Assembly: GCF_001306455.1 (NCBI RefSeq)
Contig: NZ_LGTQ01000005.1
Coordinates: forward strand, 682,001 to 746,000
DNA: 64,000 nucleotides
Direction of reading: 5' to 3'
Origin: Jiulongibacter sediminis
GTDB taxonomy: Bacteria; Bacteroidota; Bacteroidia; Cytophagales; Spirosomataceae
Shown: positions 8,566 to 17,152 of the stretch, in pieces
Layout of the letters: the number at the start of each line of letters is the position of its first letter
How positions within the stretch are numbered: position 1 is the stretch's first letter
Position numbers and translations under genes: made by a program
The notes under the pieces: generated by a model
Told to the model about the DNA's origin: nothing
What the model saw: only the letters and a program-made list of their open reading frames with translations
Database searches by the model: none

Positions 8566-9583
8566 ATGCCAAAATGCTATAAATCAACTCTTTGTATAGG
8601 TCTGAATCCACCTTAGTTCCGCCCTGAATACCCTTGGAATTTTTGTCAATTTCACGCAAAGTGTGAATAATCAGAAGGAGCTTACCCGAAGAATATTTCT
8701 GGGCTGCAGCTGTATAATCTTTGAGAAAATAGGGGTTCACCTTCAACAGTGAAGCCAAATTGATATCATTTTTACCCCGAGCTCCATGAACCAAAAGAAC
8801 TTTTGAGAAAAAATTGTATAAAATCAAGATTACGGGTTGTATCGGATGATCTTTGGGGTTTGCCCCGAAATAATTGACAATTTGAAAACATTTACCAAAG
8901 TCTTTCTGTACTAAAGCTTTTTGAAGTTCAAAGACATTATAGTCTTTACTAATACCAACGTACTTCTCAATCACCTCGCCATTGATCTCAGCATTATCTC
9001 CGAGATTGATTGCCATTTTCTCAATCTCTTTAACAATAGACTCAAGGTTGTTCCCTGTATGCTCAAATAACAATTGAGCTGCTTTTGGAGAAATTTTATA
9101 ACCTTTTTCATGACAAATCTGACTGATAAAATCAGGCACTTGATTGTCGTATAATTTCTTTGAGTTTAACAGAACACCTTTCTCAGCAAAAGCTTTAACA
9201 AAAGACTTTCGCTCATCCATGCTTTTATTGAAAAGCATCACCAGAATGGTACTGGGCAAAGGATCTTTCACATAAGATTCCAGCATGCTTTGGGCTTCCT
9301 TCTGACCGATATCCTGAATCAGATCGGCATCTTTTATGACAACAAGCTGCCGCTCTGTCATCATCGGAAAACGACGGGCATTATTCAGAACAGCTCCGAC
9401 ATTTAAGTCTTTTCCGAAAAGAATGAACTCATTGAAGCCTTTTTCATGCTCTGGAATGGCAACTTCAATGATTTTTTTGGTGATGGCTGCAGGGTAATAA
9501 CTTTCATTGCCATGCAAAAAATAGACAGGCTTAAGATTCCCTGCCGTTATTTCTTTTAATTCTGCTGATGCCGATTTTGCCAC
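8564..9583 (-). CDS. holA: DNA polymerase III delta subunit
   Basis: Clamp-loader subunit that opens the beta sliding clamp. The 339 residues fit the HolA family. The N-terminal region has PVYFLHGNESYYPAAITKKI (a degenerate P-loop region as normal for delta), then RFPMMTERQLVVIKDADLI, and the helical C-terminal collar domain follows. It is last in a leftward run with AcpH (2-base gap), dCMP deaminase, an M43 protease and PhoH. Confidence 0.92.
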   Translation of the reverse strand: MAKSASAELKEITAGNLKPVYFLHGNESYYPAAITKKIIEVAIPEHEKGFNEFILFGKDLNVGAVLNNARRFPMMTERQLVVIKDADLIQDIGQKEAQSMLESYVKDPLPSTILVMLFNKSMDERKSFVKAFAEKGVLLNSKKLYDNQVPDFISQICHEKGYKISPKAAQLLFEHTGNNLESIVKEIEKMAINLGDNAEINGEVIEKYVGISKDYNVFELQKALVQKDFGKCFQIVNYFGANPKDHPIQPVILILYNFFSKVLLVHGARGKNDINLASLLKVNPYFLKDYTAAAQKYSSGKLLLIIHTLREIDKNSKGIQGGTKVDSDLYKELIYSILA

Positions 9584-9585
9584 TC

Positions 9586-10182
9586 CTAGTTATGTTCAAT
9601 AAATAATTCACACTCTGCTTTCAATTCTTCAAAAAAGGCCAAAAATTGTTCATTGAGCAAATCATAATTCTCATGCATGATCGGGATGCTCAATAACATA
9701 TCGGGTCCATTTTTAATTTTTCTGTTCAAACTCTCAAAAGCCCTGGAAAGCCCTTCATCAAATTCATATTCTTTGAGCCAGTCATAAGTAATCATGGACT
9801 CCACAGTTCTCAGAAGCCGCTCCGGCATCAGAGATTTGAATTTGACAAGACTATCGTACACCCTGAACCTGAAAACCTCAAAATCTTCATCCGAAAAGGC
9901 CGACCAATTTTTGATCAGATAGTGATCATAGATTACATCAACGGTAACTGAGGCATATCGACCAATTTCAGCCTGAAAAACTTTCTTACTCTCTTTAACC
10001 AACTCGTGAGTATCTGTAAAGGTATCAATGAAGCGGTGAAGCTTTATACCTCTCTTTATTTCGGAGCTTAAATGGTTATTTCTGGGGTGATCTACTCTGC
10101 CATGCATGAAATCTTCAAGCATGTTACCAAAAAGAATGGCCTCATTTTGACCTGAAAGGAAAACGTGGGCCAGGTAATTCAC
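9586..10182 (-). CDS. Acyl carrier protein phosphodiesterase family (AcpH/DUF479)
   Basis: Predicted hydrolase that removes the 4'-phosphopantetheine arm from acyl carrier protein. The 198 residues open with MNYLAHVFLSG and contain GNMLEDFMHGR, GIKLHRFIDTFTD and DVIYDHYLIKNW, the His/Asp motifs of this metal-dependent HD-like family. It overlaps the dCMP deaminase gene by 4 bases and precedes holA by 2 bases, so the three are translated from one message. Confidence 0.88.
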   Translation of the reverse strand: MNYLAHVFLSGQNEAILFGNMLEDFMHGRVDHPRNNHLSSEIKRGIKLHRFIDTFTDTHELVKESKKVFQAEIGRYASVTVDVIYDHYLIKNWSAFSDEDFEVFRFRVYDSLVKFKSLMPERLLRTVESMITYDWLKEYEFDEGLSRAFESLNRKIKNGPDMLLSIPIMHENYDLLNEQFLAFFEELKAECELFIEHN

Positions 10183-10643
10183 GGTTTTTTCGGTTCGTAT
10201 TTTTCTACTTCCACTCCAAAGCTTCTCAAAAACTCTACGCCCTCGTCTTTCTCAATACCTTTGTATTCTGCGTAAGAATTGAGGAAAAAGACTTTCTTAA
10301 TCTTCATTGTGTAGATTACACGAGCACATGAAATACATGGCGAAAGCGTCACATAAAGGGTGGCTCCTTCTACTTTGCCTCCATTTTTTGCGGCATATAA
10401 GATGGCATTTTGCTCTGCATGAAGAGCAAGTGAGCAGCTTCCTTTGGAGTCTCGTGGGCAGCCTTCATGACCGTAATCGTCATCACAGTTATGCGTTCCG
10501 CTGGGTGGACCGTTATATCCAATGGAAATAATCCTGGTCTCATTAGCCAAAACCGCCCCCACCTGAGCTTTTACGCAGTGAGAGCGTTTAGCCAGGCTCA
10601 TGGCCAGTTCCATAAAAATGTCGTCAAAGTCGGGTCTATTCAT
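10179..10643 (-). CDS. Deoxycytidylate (dCMP) deaminase
   Basis: Zinc enzyme converting dCMP to dUMP for dTTP synthesis. The 154 residues carry the deaminase signature HAEQNAIL (His/Glu) and PCISCARVIY (two zinc Cys). A second Cys/His-rich loop (HNCDDDYGHEGCPRD), typical of the ComEB type, probably binds a second zinc. It overlaps the M43 protease gene by 8 bases and the AcpH gene by 4 bases. Confidence 0.93.
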   Translation of the reverse strand: MNRPDFDDIFMELAMSLAKRSHCVKAQVGAVLANETRIISIGYNGPPSGTHNCDDDYGHEGCPRDSKGSCSLALHAEQNAILYAAKNGGKVEGATLYVTLSPCISCARVIYTMKIKKVFFLNSYAEYKGIEKDEGVEFLRSFGVEVEKYEPKKP

Positions 10644-11901
10644 AGAGGTAAATACGCTTGAAATAAATTTCTCCGGCCGTTTGCATGGTTACGATATTCA
10701 TGCCGGGCGGCAAATTTAATTCTTCTGCACTGATAACCGTGCTTGGGTAATCTAAATATGCTTTTCTGGCCACCTCCCGGCCTAAGGAATTATAGGAAAC
10801 AATAGTGAAATCCTGAAAATCGGGAAGTAATACCTGAAATTTCAACTCAGAACGAGAACCAGGGTTACTCAAAACATTAAATTCAGTAACATCGGTAGAG
10901 GGTAGTAAAAACTGACTATTTAAGACCATCCGCCTTCGTCTTGGGCTTAATTCTAAAACTGCCCGGACTCTGGCTTTCTGGTCTTCCGTGAAAATATTCA
11001 TGCACGAGTCAGGAGTGTAATCCATATAATTCTCAATCATATTTCTGCGACTGATTCCATCGCAGCGACTGAATATCTCTCTACAGGTCTCACTATCGTT
11101 CTCTCTTTGAATCTGAGGGGTATCTTCACAATAGTCGGTTCCGCACCGCTCATCTCCCCAAGTGTGCAAGAGCCCAAACCAATGCCCCACCTCATGTGTT
11201 AAAGTACGACCATAAGTGTAAATACCCGCTGAGGCCGTTCCTGTTCTGTCTCCAAAAACTTCATGGTCAATAAATATTCCGTCAGTTTCTTCGGGCGAAT
11301 CAGCCAAATCCAATCCATCGAGTTCTCCACCTGGAAACTCGCCATAGCCTAAATAACCACCGGCCAGCGTTACTACCCATACATTGAGATATTTGTCAGA
11401 TGGCCAGTAGGATAAGCCAGAAATTCGTTCAAGGTCTGAGAAAACGTCAAAAGTTCTGTCACTACTGTAAACACGGTTAATACCTGAACTTGGTGCACCA
11501 TCAGGGCCTGTTTGAGCCAGAAAGAATTCAATTTCCATATCGGCACCATCCGGGTGTTCATTATATCCCCGGGTACCAAACATTTTCCTGAAGTCCTCAT
11601 TTAGAACTCTTATCTGAGAGAAGATCTGTTCATCTGAAATATTAGAGTTTCCTTCGCCTCCAATATCTCCTGAAATGTTATTGTGAATAACATGAACAAC
11701 TAAAGGAATACGGATAATACCCTCCTGTTCTCTTGCATTTTTACTATTACCAGGATTGTAATTATCAATAAACCTTTGAAGAATTTCATGTCGTTTTTTC
11801 ATTTCCGGTGAGGCCATCACGCCATGCCCGCAACGTTGTGCATAAGCAGAAAAACCGACAAGAAAAAACAAGCTACTTATTATCAGCCTCTTCATAAGCA
11901 T
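10636..11901 (-). CDS. Secreted M43 (cytophagalysin/pappalysin-like) metalloprotease
   Basis: Zinc endopeptidase of 421 residues. An N-terminal signal peptide (KRLIISSLFFLVGFSAYAQ) ends near residue 22. The metzincin motif HEVGHWFGLLH is at residues 236-246, and a Met-turn (NYMDY) lies near 292. The C-terminal 80 residues look like a type IX secretion sorting domain (LPPGMNIVTMQTAGEIYFKR). The start overlaps phoH by 29 bases; the ATG two codons later (11895, MKRLII) is an equally good start. Its place among replication and nucleotide genes is odd and suggests co-transcription rather than shared function. Confidence 0.88.
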   Translation of the reverse strand: MLMKRLIISSLFFLVGFSAYAQRCGHGVMASPEMKKRHEILQRFIDNYNPGNSKNAREQEGIIRIPLVVHVIHNNISGDIGGEGNSNISDEQIFSQIRVLNEDFRKMFGTRGYNEHPDGADMEIEFFLAQTGPDGAPSSGINRVYSSDRTFDVFSDLERISGLSYWPSDKYLNVWVVTLAGGYLGYGEFPGGELDGLDLADSPEETDGIFIDHEVFGDRTGTASAGIYTYGRTLTHEVGHWFGLLHTWGDERCGTDYCEDTPQIQRENDSETCREIFSRCDGISRRNMIENYMDYTPDSCMNIFTEDQKARVRAVLELSPRRRRMVLNSQFLLPSTDVTEFNVLSNPGSRSELKFQVLLPDFQDFTIVSYNSLGREVARKAYLDYPSTVISAEELNLPPGMNIVTMQTAGEIYFKRIYLYE

Positions 11902-12820
11902 TTAGAATCTTCACCACCAGCGGATGACGCACCACATCGCGGCCATCTAACTCTATAAACTTTATTCCATTGATTTTATTGAGTTTTTGAAGAGCATCCT
12001 GAAGTCCGGACTTTTGGTTTCGGGGAAGGTCAATTTGTGTAACATCGCCTGTCACCACAATTTTTGAATTAGGCCCCATACGTGTTAGAAACATCTTTAA
12101 TTGCATAGGTGTGGTATTTTGAGCCTCATCCAGAATTATAAAGGCATTATTGAGTGTGCGGCCTCTCATATAGGCCAGTGGAGCAATTTCCACTACATTT
12201 TTCTCAATATATCCACTCAGTTTCTCAGAGACCAGCATATCATTTAATGCATCATAAATAGGCATTAAATAAGGATCAATTTTTTCTTTGAGATCACCGG
12301 GAAGGAAACCAAGGTTCTCCCCCGCTTCCACCGCCGGTCTTGTTATGATTATCTTTTTGACCTGTTTGTCTTTCAAAGCTTTAACCGCCAGAGCTACGGC
12401 CGTATAGGTTTTTCCGGTACCGGCAGGCCCTACAGCAAAAACGATGTCATGACTTAAACTTGCCTCAACTAATTTCTTCTGATTGGCCGTTTTGGCTTTA
12501 ATAATCATCCCACGATTACCATGCACCAGCACAGAATCATCTTTGATGATATTTTCAAGGTGATAATGTTCTTTTTGAAGATAATTCTTCACCACGTCAG
12601 TCGTCAATTTACCAAAACGATGATAATGCTCTACCAAGTCGGTCATTATTGAGTCTATTTCCTTCACCTCTTTTGCGGGACCTCTAAGGAAAACCTCGTC
12701 ACCACGAGATACTACCTTACTGGCAGGAAAGGCTTTAGCGATTTCTTTGATGTTCCGGTTCTGCACACCAAGAAAATCAATCAGAGAGACATCGTTTAGT
12801 TTTAGGACTTTTTCTGTCAA
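11873..12820 (-). CDS. PhoH-family ATPase
   Basis: Cytosolic P-loop protein of 315 residues. An N-terminal KH-like region precedes the ATPase domain, with Walker A GPAGTGKT at 131-138 and Walker B FIILDEAQ at 227-234, plus KMFLTRMGPNSKIVVTGD. The family has RNA-related ATPase/helicase activity in studied members, often linked to YbeY. The start is TTG at 12820; a stop lies two codons upstream in frame and no better ATG exists. It heads the leftward run toward holA. Confidence 0.93.
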   Translation of the reverse strand: MTEKVLKLNDVSLIDFLGVQNRNIKEIAKAFPASKVVSRGDEVFLRGPAKEVKEIDSIMTDLVEHYHRFGKLTTDVVKNYLQKEHYHLENIIKDDSVLVHGNRGMIIKAKTANQKKLVEASLSHDIVFAVGPAGTGKTYTAVALAVKALKDKQVKKIIITRPAVEAGENLGFLPGDLKEKIDPYLMPIYDALNDMLVSEKLSGYIEKNVVEIAPLAYMRGRTLNNAFIILDEAQNTTPMQLKMFLTRMGPNSKIVVTGDVTQIDLPRNQKSGLQDALQKLNKINGIKFIELDGRDVVRHPLVVKILNAYEEADNK

Positions 12821-12880
12821 ATGTTATTCGTTTAAAGTGTCATTCAAATGTCAAAAAAATAATTAACAGTTGCATGGGCT

Positions 12881-12911
12881 TTATTCACAAAATAATGAAG
12901 ATTAATCCACA
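12881..12911 (+). promoter_or_regulatory. Two DnaA-box-like 9-mers between phoH and dnaB
   Basis: TTATTCACA (12881-12889) fits TTATNCACA exactly. TAATCCACA (12903-12911) differs from TTATCCACA at one base. The two are on the same strand, 22 bases apart, in the divergent phoH-dnaB gap. They may let DnaA act on dnaB transcription, but chance occurrence is possible. Confidence 0.4.
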
Positions 12912-13009
12912 ATGGCCACACAAACGGGCTCTTCTTATATCAGAGTATTGACTAAAATTGTTGAATAATTTAGACTATCCAACTCTCCTGATTAATCGGG
13001 CATATTCCC

Positions 13010-13017
13010 TAATTTTG
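13010..13017 (+). promoter_or_regulatory. Promoter -7 element of dnaB
   Basis: TAATTTTG matches TAnnTTTG, 34 bases before the dnaB ATG. No clear TTTG at -33. Confidence 0.45.
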
Positions 13018-13051
13018 TCATGTTCAAATTATCATAAAGAAATCCAGATTA

Positions 13052-14653
13052 ATGACCCCAGATACGGTAGATTTTCAAACCAGAAGTGGTATTGCCCAGG
13101 TAACTGACGGCAAGAAACTACCCTATTCAATTGATATTGAGGCTGCTGTATTAGGCAGCTTGCTTATTGACAAAGAGGCACTGTCATTAATTAAAGAACT
13201 TGTTCGTGTAAAAACCTTTTATAACGAACAGCACCAGATTATTTATGAGGCGATACTTAAACTCTTTGAAGCCTCAGAACCTATTGATATTGTTACTGTT
13301 AGCTCCTACCTCAGAAGTAAAAATAAGATCAGAGAAGCAGGTGGGACCAAGTACTTGACGGAGCTCATGTCTAAGGTAAATTCTGCTTCAAACATTGAAC
13401 ATCATGCTCTGATCATATCCCAATTGAGCATTAAAAGAGAGATGGTAGCAGCCTCAAATGAACTGATGACTCAGGCTTTTGATGAGAACAATGATATCTT
13501 CAATGTGCTTGATAATACCGAGCAGTATTTCTTCAAGATTTCGGAGCAAAGCATTAAGCGTCAGTACATGAGCTCGTCTGAAATTATGCGTTTGACGATC
13601 GACGAACTGGAGCATAAAAAGCTTGGAAATGACGACGGATTAACGGGTATTCCGAGTGGATTCTCTGATCTTGATAAGTTAACCGGTGGATGGCAGAAGA
13701 CGGAACTCACTATTATTGCCGCCAGACCGGGTATGGGTAAGACTGCTTTTGTAGTTTCAGCTATGCGAAATGCGGCTGTAGATCATCAGTCACCGGTAGC
13801 TATTTTTTCCTTGGAAATGTCTGCCACTCAGCTTATGCTGAGATTGATTTCTGCTGAGGCAGAAATAGAGAGTGAGAAACTCAGAAAAGGAATCTTGGAG
13901 CCTCACGAGTGGCAACAGTTGCATACCCGACTAGACAAACTCTCAGCAGCTCCCATCTACATTGATGACACCCCAGCCCTTTCGGTGCTTGAATTGCGTG
14001 CAAAATGCCGACGCCTGAAAGCTCAGTTTGGAATTGAAATGGTCATCATTGATTATCTGCAGTTAATGAGTGGAGAGGATGGCACCAACTCGCAGGGTAA
14101 CCGTGAGCAGGAAATCGCAACTATTTCGAGGTCTTTGAAAAACCTCTCAAAAGAAATTAATGTACCTGTTTTAGCCCTTTCTCAGCTATCCAGAGCCGTA
14201 GAAACCCGTGGTGGTGATAAACGGCCTCAGCTTTCAGATTTGAGAGAATCGGGTTCTATTGAGCAGGACGCCGATATGGTAATGTTCTTGTACCGACCTG
14301 AATATTACAAAATCACAGAAGATGAAAACGGGAACCCCACCGATGGTATTGGTGAAGTAATCATTGCCAAAAACAGAGCCGGAACCTTGGATACCATCAG
14401 GCTCCAGTTTGTAAAAGAATTCACCAAATTCGCTGATTTAGGTTCTGGTATGCGTGCCGGTGGAATGTCTGACTACGGAAAGATTAATTTACCTGGTGGT
14501 GCCGGAGATTACAGCCATTTTGAAAATGGAGGTAGTTCAGGCGGCGAGGAGCCTTGGGCCCCTCCTACTTTTTTGCAGAGTAAAGCCAATAAACCTCAGG
14601 ATACTGATGGCCCATTTGGCGATATTAAGCCTGATGACGAGGTGCCTTTCTAG
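13052..14653 (+). CDS. dnaB: Replicative DNA helicase
   Basis: Hexameric helicase at the replication fork. The 533 residues show the N-terminal DnaB domain (YSIDIEAAVLGSLLIDKEAL near 25), a linker helix, and the RecA-like motor with Walker A ARPGMGKT at 224-231, Walker B VIIDYLQLM, and DLRESGSIEQDADMVMF. The C-terminal tail of about 60 residues is rich in Gly, Pro and Asp and ends in DDEVPF, a possible partner-binding tail. Its stop TAG shares a CTAG palindrome with the stop of the convergent methyltransferase gene. Confidence 0.97.
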   Translation: MTPDTVDFQTRSGIAQVTDGKKLPYSIDIEAAVLGSLLIDKEALSLIKELVRVKTFYNEQHQIIYEAILKLFEASEPIDIVTVSSYLRSKNKIREAGGTKYLTELMSKVNSASNIEHHALIISQLSIKREMVAASNELMTQAFDENNDIFNVLDNTEQYFFKISEQSIKRQYMSSSEIMRLTIDELEHKKLGNDDGLTGIPSGFSDLDKLTGGWQKTELTIIAARPGMGKTAFVVSAMRNAAVDHQSPVAIFSLEMSATQLMLRLISAEAEIESEKLRKGILEPHEWQQLHTRLDKLSAAPIYIDDTPALSVLELRAKCRRLKAQFGIEMVIIDYLQLMSGEDGTNSQGNREQEIATISRSLKNLSKEINVPVLALSQLSRAVETRGGDKRPQLSDLRESGSIEQDADMVMFLYRPEYYKITEDENGNPTDGIGEVIIAKNRAGTLDTIRLQFVKEFTKFADLGSGMRAGGMSDYGKINLPGGAGDYSHFENGGSSGGEEPWAPPTFLQSKANKPQDTDGPFGDIKPDDEVPF

Positions 14654-16056
14654 GCCTTTAAAACCAATTTAGCGATGTTCTCCACATGATGGGTATGTGG
14701 AAACATGTCTACTGGCTGAACGTCAGTAATCTCGTATATTTCACTCAATATCTGAAGGTCTCTGGCTTGTGTCGCGGCATTACAGCTCACATAGACAATT
14801 CGCTTCGCCCTGATTTTCAACAACATATCCACCACCTCTTTATCCATTCCTGCTCTTGGAGGGTCAGTGATGATAACATCAGGAGCACCTTCTCTAGCAA
14901 TGAATTCATCATTGAGAATATCACGCATGTTACCGGCGTAGAAAGACGTATTGTCAATTCCGTTGACCTCCGAATTGATTTTCGCGTCTTTGATAGCATC
15001 TTCTACATATTCAACACCAACCACTCTTTTAGCCTTTTTAGCCACAAAATTGGCGATAGTGCCCGTACCTGTATAAAGATCATAGACCACGTCTTCAGAA
15101 CTAATTTCTGCAAATTCCCGGGTCTTTTTGTAAAGCTCGAAAGCCTGGTCTGAATTGGTCTGATAAAACGATTTCACTCCTATTCGGAAACGCAAGCCCT
15201 CCATTTCTTCCTCTATGTAGGGCTGGCCACTATAATTATGGGGTTCCAGATCCTGGTAGCTGTCGTTTCTTTTTTGATTGATAAAATAATTCACCGATGT
15301 GATATCAGGGAAAGCTTTAATAAAATCACCTAAGCACCTCTCAATCAAGCCAATATCATCTTTAGCAAACTGCACCACCACCATGGTATCACCTGTACTG
15401 GCCGTTCTGATCATGATATTTCTGAAAAAACCTTCATGCTTCACATGATCATAAAAAGGCTCTCCACTCTGACGGGCATAAGTATCAAAAAAGCGGCGAA
15501 TAGCGTTTGAAGGGTCTTCCTGAAGATAACAGGTATCAATGGGCAGTACCTTATCAAAACGTTTAGGCACGTGAAAACCTAAAGCATCTTTGTCAAAATC
15601 ATTATTATCATTGATTTCTTCGCGGGTGAACCAGCGGGAATTTGAGAAAGTAAATTCAAGCTTATTACGGTAAAACTGAGTTTTTTCAGAAGGCAATATG
15701 GAATGAAACTCACCGATCTCTAATTTACCCAATCGAAGGAGCTGATCTCTTACCTGCTGCTCTTTTTGCTTAAGCTGCATGTCATAGGGTATATGCTGCC
15801 ATTTACAGCCACCACAGATTCCAAAATGCGAGCAAAACGGCTCAATTCTATCAGGAGAATCCTGAAGCCGCTCCAGTACAATGGCCTCAGAAAAGTTTTT
15901 TCTTTTGCGGTTAATCTGGAGTTTTACCAGATCGCCCGGAGCAATATTAGGTGTAGTGATAAAAATGACCTGACCCTCATGCTTTGCAATGCATTTGCCT
16001 TCTGCCGCAAAGTCAAGGACCTCAATTTGCTCAATGATTTTCTTTTTTCTGGCCAT
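14650..16056 (-). CDS. rlmD: 23S rRNA (uracil-5-)methyltransferase, RlmD/RumA family
   Basis: SAM-dependent enzyme making m5U in 23S rRNA. The 468 residues have an N-terminal TRAM domain (about 1-65), a [4Fe-4S] site with Cys75, Cys81, Cys84 (CSHFGICGGC) and Cys176, then the methyltransferase domain with DLYTGTGTIANF. The catalytic nucleophile is Cys425 (YVSCNAATQARDL), and the general base is Glu in HHVENIA. It converges on dnaB with a 4-base overlap and no terminator between. Whether it acts on one or two 23S positions cannot be read from sequence. Confidence 0.92.
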   Translation of the reverse strand: MARKKKIIEQIEVLDFAAEGKCIAKHEGQVIFITTPNIAPGDLVKLQINRKRKNFSEAIVLERLQDSPDRIEPFCSHFGICGGCKWQHIPYDMQLKQKEQQVRDQLLRLGKLEIGEFHSILPSEKTQFYRNKLEFTFSNSRWFTREEINDNNDFDKDALGFHVPKRFDKVLPIDTCYLQEDPSNAIRRFFDTYARQSGEPFYDHVKHEGFFRNIMIRTASTGDTMVVVQFAKDDIGLIERCLGDFIKAFPDITSVNYFINQKRNDSYQDLEPHNYSGQPYIEEEMEGLRFRIGVKSFYQTNSDQAFELYKKTREFAEISSEDVVYDLYTGTGTIANFVAKKAKRVVGVEYVEDAIKDAKINSEVNGIDNTSFYAGNMRDILNDEFIAREGAPDVIITDPPRAGMDKEVVDMLLKIRAKRIVYVSCNAATQARDLQILSEIYEITDVQPVDMFPHTHHVENIAKLVLKA

Positions 16057-16076
16057 GAAAAGAGATGTTTAGGTAC

Positions 16077-16110
16077 AAAAAAACCACCAACGCCAGGCGA
16101 GGTGGTTTTT
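16077..16110 (-). terminator. Terminator of tRNA-Lys
   Basis: Outer stem AAACCACC / GGTGGTTT (16081-16088 with 16101-16108), small inner stem CGCC/GGCG, and a T-run on the minus strand. It is 5 bases downstream of the tRNA and upstream of the methyltransferase start. Confidence 0.8.
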
Positions 16111-16114
16111 GTTG

Positions 16115-16187
16115 TGATCCCGCTGGGGCTCGAACCCAGGACCCATACATTAAAAGTGTATTGCTCTACCAGCTGAGCTACGGAATC
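16115..16187 (-). tRNA. tRNA-Lys (TTT)
   Basis: 73 bases. Acceptor GATTCCG pairs with CGGGATC (one T-G). D-arm GCTC/GAGC, anticodon stem ATACA/TGTAT with loop CTTTTAA (anticodon TTT), T-arm CTGGGTTCGAGCCCCAG. No encoded CCA. Confidence 0.96.
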
Positions 16188-16258
16188 ATTTGATTAACTT
16201 TGTAAAATCTTACTCCGTTTCTCAATTGCGAGTGCAAAACTAGAGGAAACCTTTTTAA

Positions 16259-16993
16259 ATGCAAAACCTGAAGTACATTTTTATTTGTCTTTTCTTTACC
16301 CTTTTTGTGCAAATTACTGATAGTCAAGGACAATCTCATTTTGCACAAAAAGCAGATTCTTTATTTAGTGAAAAAAAATATCAGGAAGCTGCAAACCTGT
16401 ACACTGATCTCATCAAAAAGCATGATATCAATAAAGGGCTGGCCTATCTGAAATTGGCCTATATACATGAGAATCAGGGAGAATTTTCGCTCGCTATCTA
16501 CTATTTAAACGAGTATCATAAGCTTCACCCTGATGAAAAGGTCTTTGATAAGATAAACCAGATGGCAGCCGAAAACGGTTTTCAGGGCTATGGACAGAGC
16601 GATCTGAACTTCTTCAGCCTTATCGTCCAGAAAAACACGGTTTGGGTACTTTTAATAGCCACTTTGATTATCACCTACTCTTTTGTTATTCTCTTTTTGA
16701 AAAGAAATAAAAATATTACAATTCCAAGAGCCCACAAAGTCAGTTTGACTCTTGGGATTCTGGCTGTTTTATTGGTCATCAACTTTCCGAAAGTTTATAA
16801 AACCGGAATCATTAATAAGAAAGAAGCTTTTGTGCGGGAAATGCCAGCTGCTGCAGCCGGGGTTGTAGAAACGCTTTCAGAAGGCAGTAAGGTGAATATT
16901 ATCGGAAAAAAGGATATCTGGCTTAAACTCTGGGAGGATGGTAAGATCCGGTATATCAAAGAAAATGATCTTTGGATTATTGGTCAGGAATAA
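16259..16993 (+). CDS. TPR and SH3 membrane protein, BatE-like
   Basis: Protein of 244 residues. An N-terminal signal peptide (about 1-24) is followed by TPR repeats (about 28-100: ADSLFSEKKYQEAANLYTDL, GLAYLKLAYIHENQGEFSLA). Two membrane helices (about 125-147 and 160-180) are followed by a C-terminal bacterial SH3-like domain (VREMPAAAAGVVETLSEGSK). This order matches BatE of the Bacteroidota aerotolerance operon, but no batA-D or MoxR gene is nearby, so it may be a stand-alone paralogue. It lies between two tRNA genes. Confidence 0.7.
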   Translation: MQNLKYIFICLFFTLFVQITDSQGQSHFAQKADSLFSEKKYQEAANLYTDLIKKHDINKGLAYLKLAYIHENQGEFSLAIYYLNEYHKLHPDEKVFDKINQMAAENGFQGYGQSDLNFFSLIVQKNTVWVLLIATLIITYSFVILFLKRNKNITIPRAHKVSLTLGILAVLLVINFPKVYKTGIINKKEAFVREMPAAAAGVVETLSEGSKVNIIGKKDIWLKLWEDGKIRYIKENDLWIIGQE

Positions 16994-17015
16994 TTGGAAA
17001 TTTTAGAAGGCTTTG

Positions 17016-17028
17016 TAGATTTGCAGCC
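17016..17028 (+). promoter_or_regulatory. Promoter core of tRNA-Leu
   Basis: TAGATTTG (17016-17023) followed directly by CAGCC. A weak -33 (TTGG) lies 18 bases upstream. The tRNA starts 11 bases after the -7 element. Confidence 0.65.
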
Positions 17029-17034
17029 CCGAAC

Positions 17035-17118
17035 GGCGATGTGGTGGAATTGGTAGACACGCCATCTTGAGGGGGTGGTGGGCTTACGCCCATGGGAGTT
17101 CGACTCTCCCCATCGTCA
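17035..17118 (+). tRNA. tRNA-Leu (GAG)
   Basis: 84-base class II tRNA with a long variable arm (TGGTGGGCTTACGCCCAT region). Acceptor GGCGATG pairs with CATCGTC (one G-T), anticodon loop TTGAGGG with GAG, T-arm GGGAGTTCGACTCTCCC. No encoded CCA. Confidence 0.95.
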
Positions 17119-17120
17119 CT

Positions 17121-17152
17121 AAAACACCGTCTGAGAAGGCGGTGTTTTATTT
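17121..17152 (+). terminator. Terminator of tRNA-Leu
   Basis: Stem AAAACACCG / CGGTGTTTT (17121-17129 with 17140-17148) followed by ATTTTTTT. It overlaps the 3' end of the convergent DUF5723 gene. Confidence 0.88.

Noticed and set aside
14686-15153. 155-codon rightward ORF
   Set aside because: Fully antisense to the 23S methyltransferase; no family features.
15766-16176. 136-codon rightward ORF
   Set aside because: Antisense to the methyltransferase start and running through the tRNA-Lys terminator and tRNA itself.
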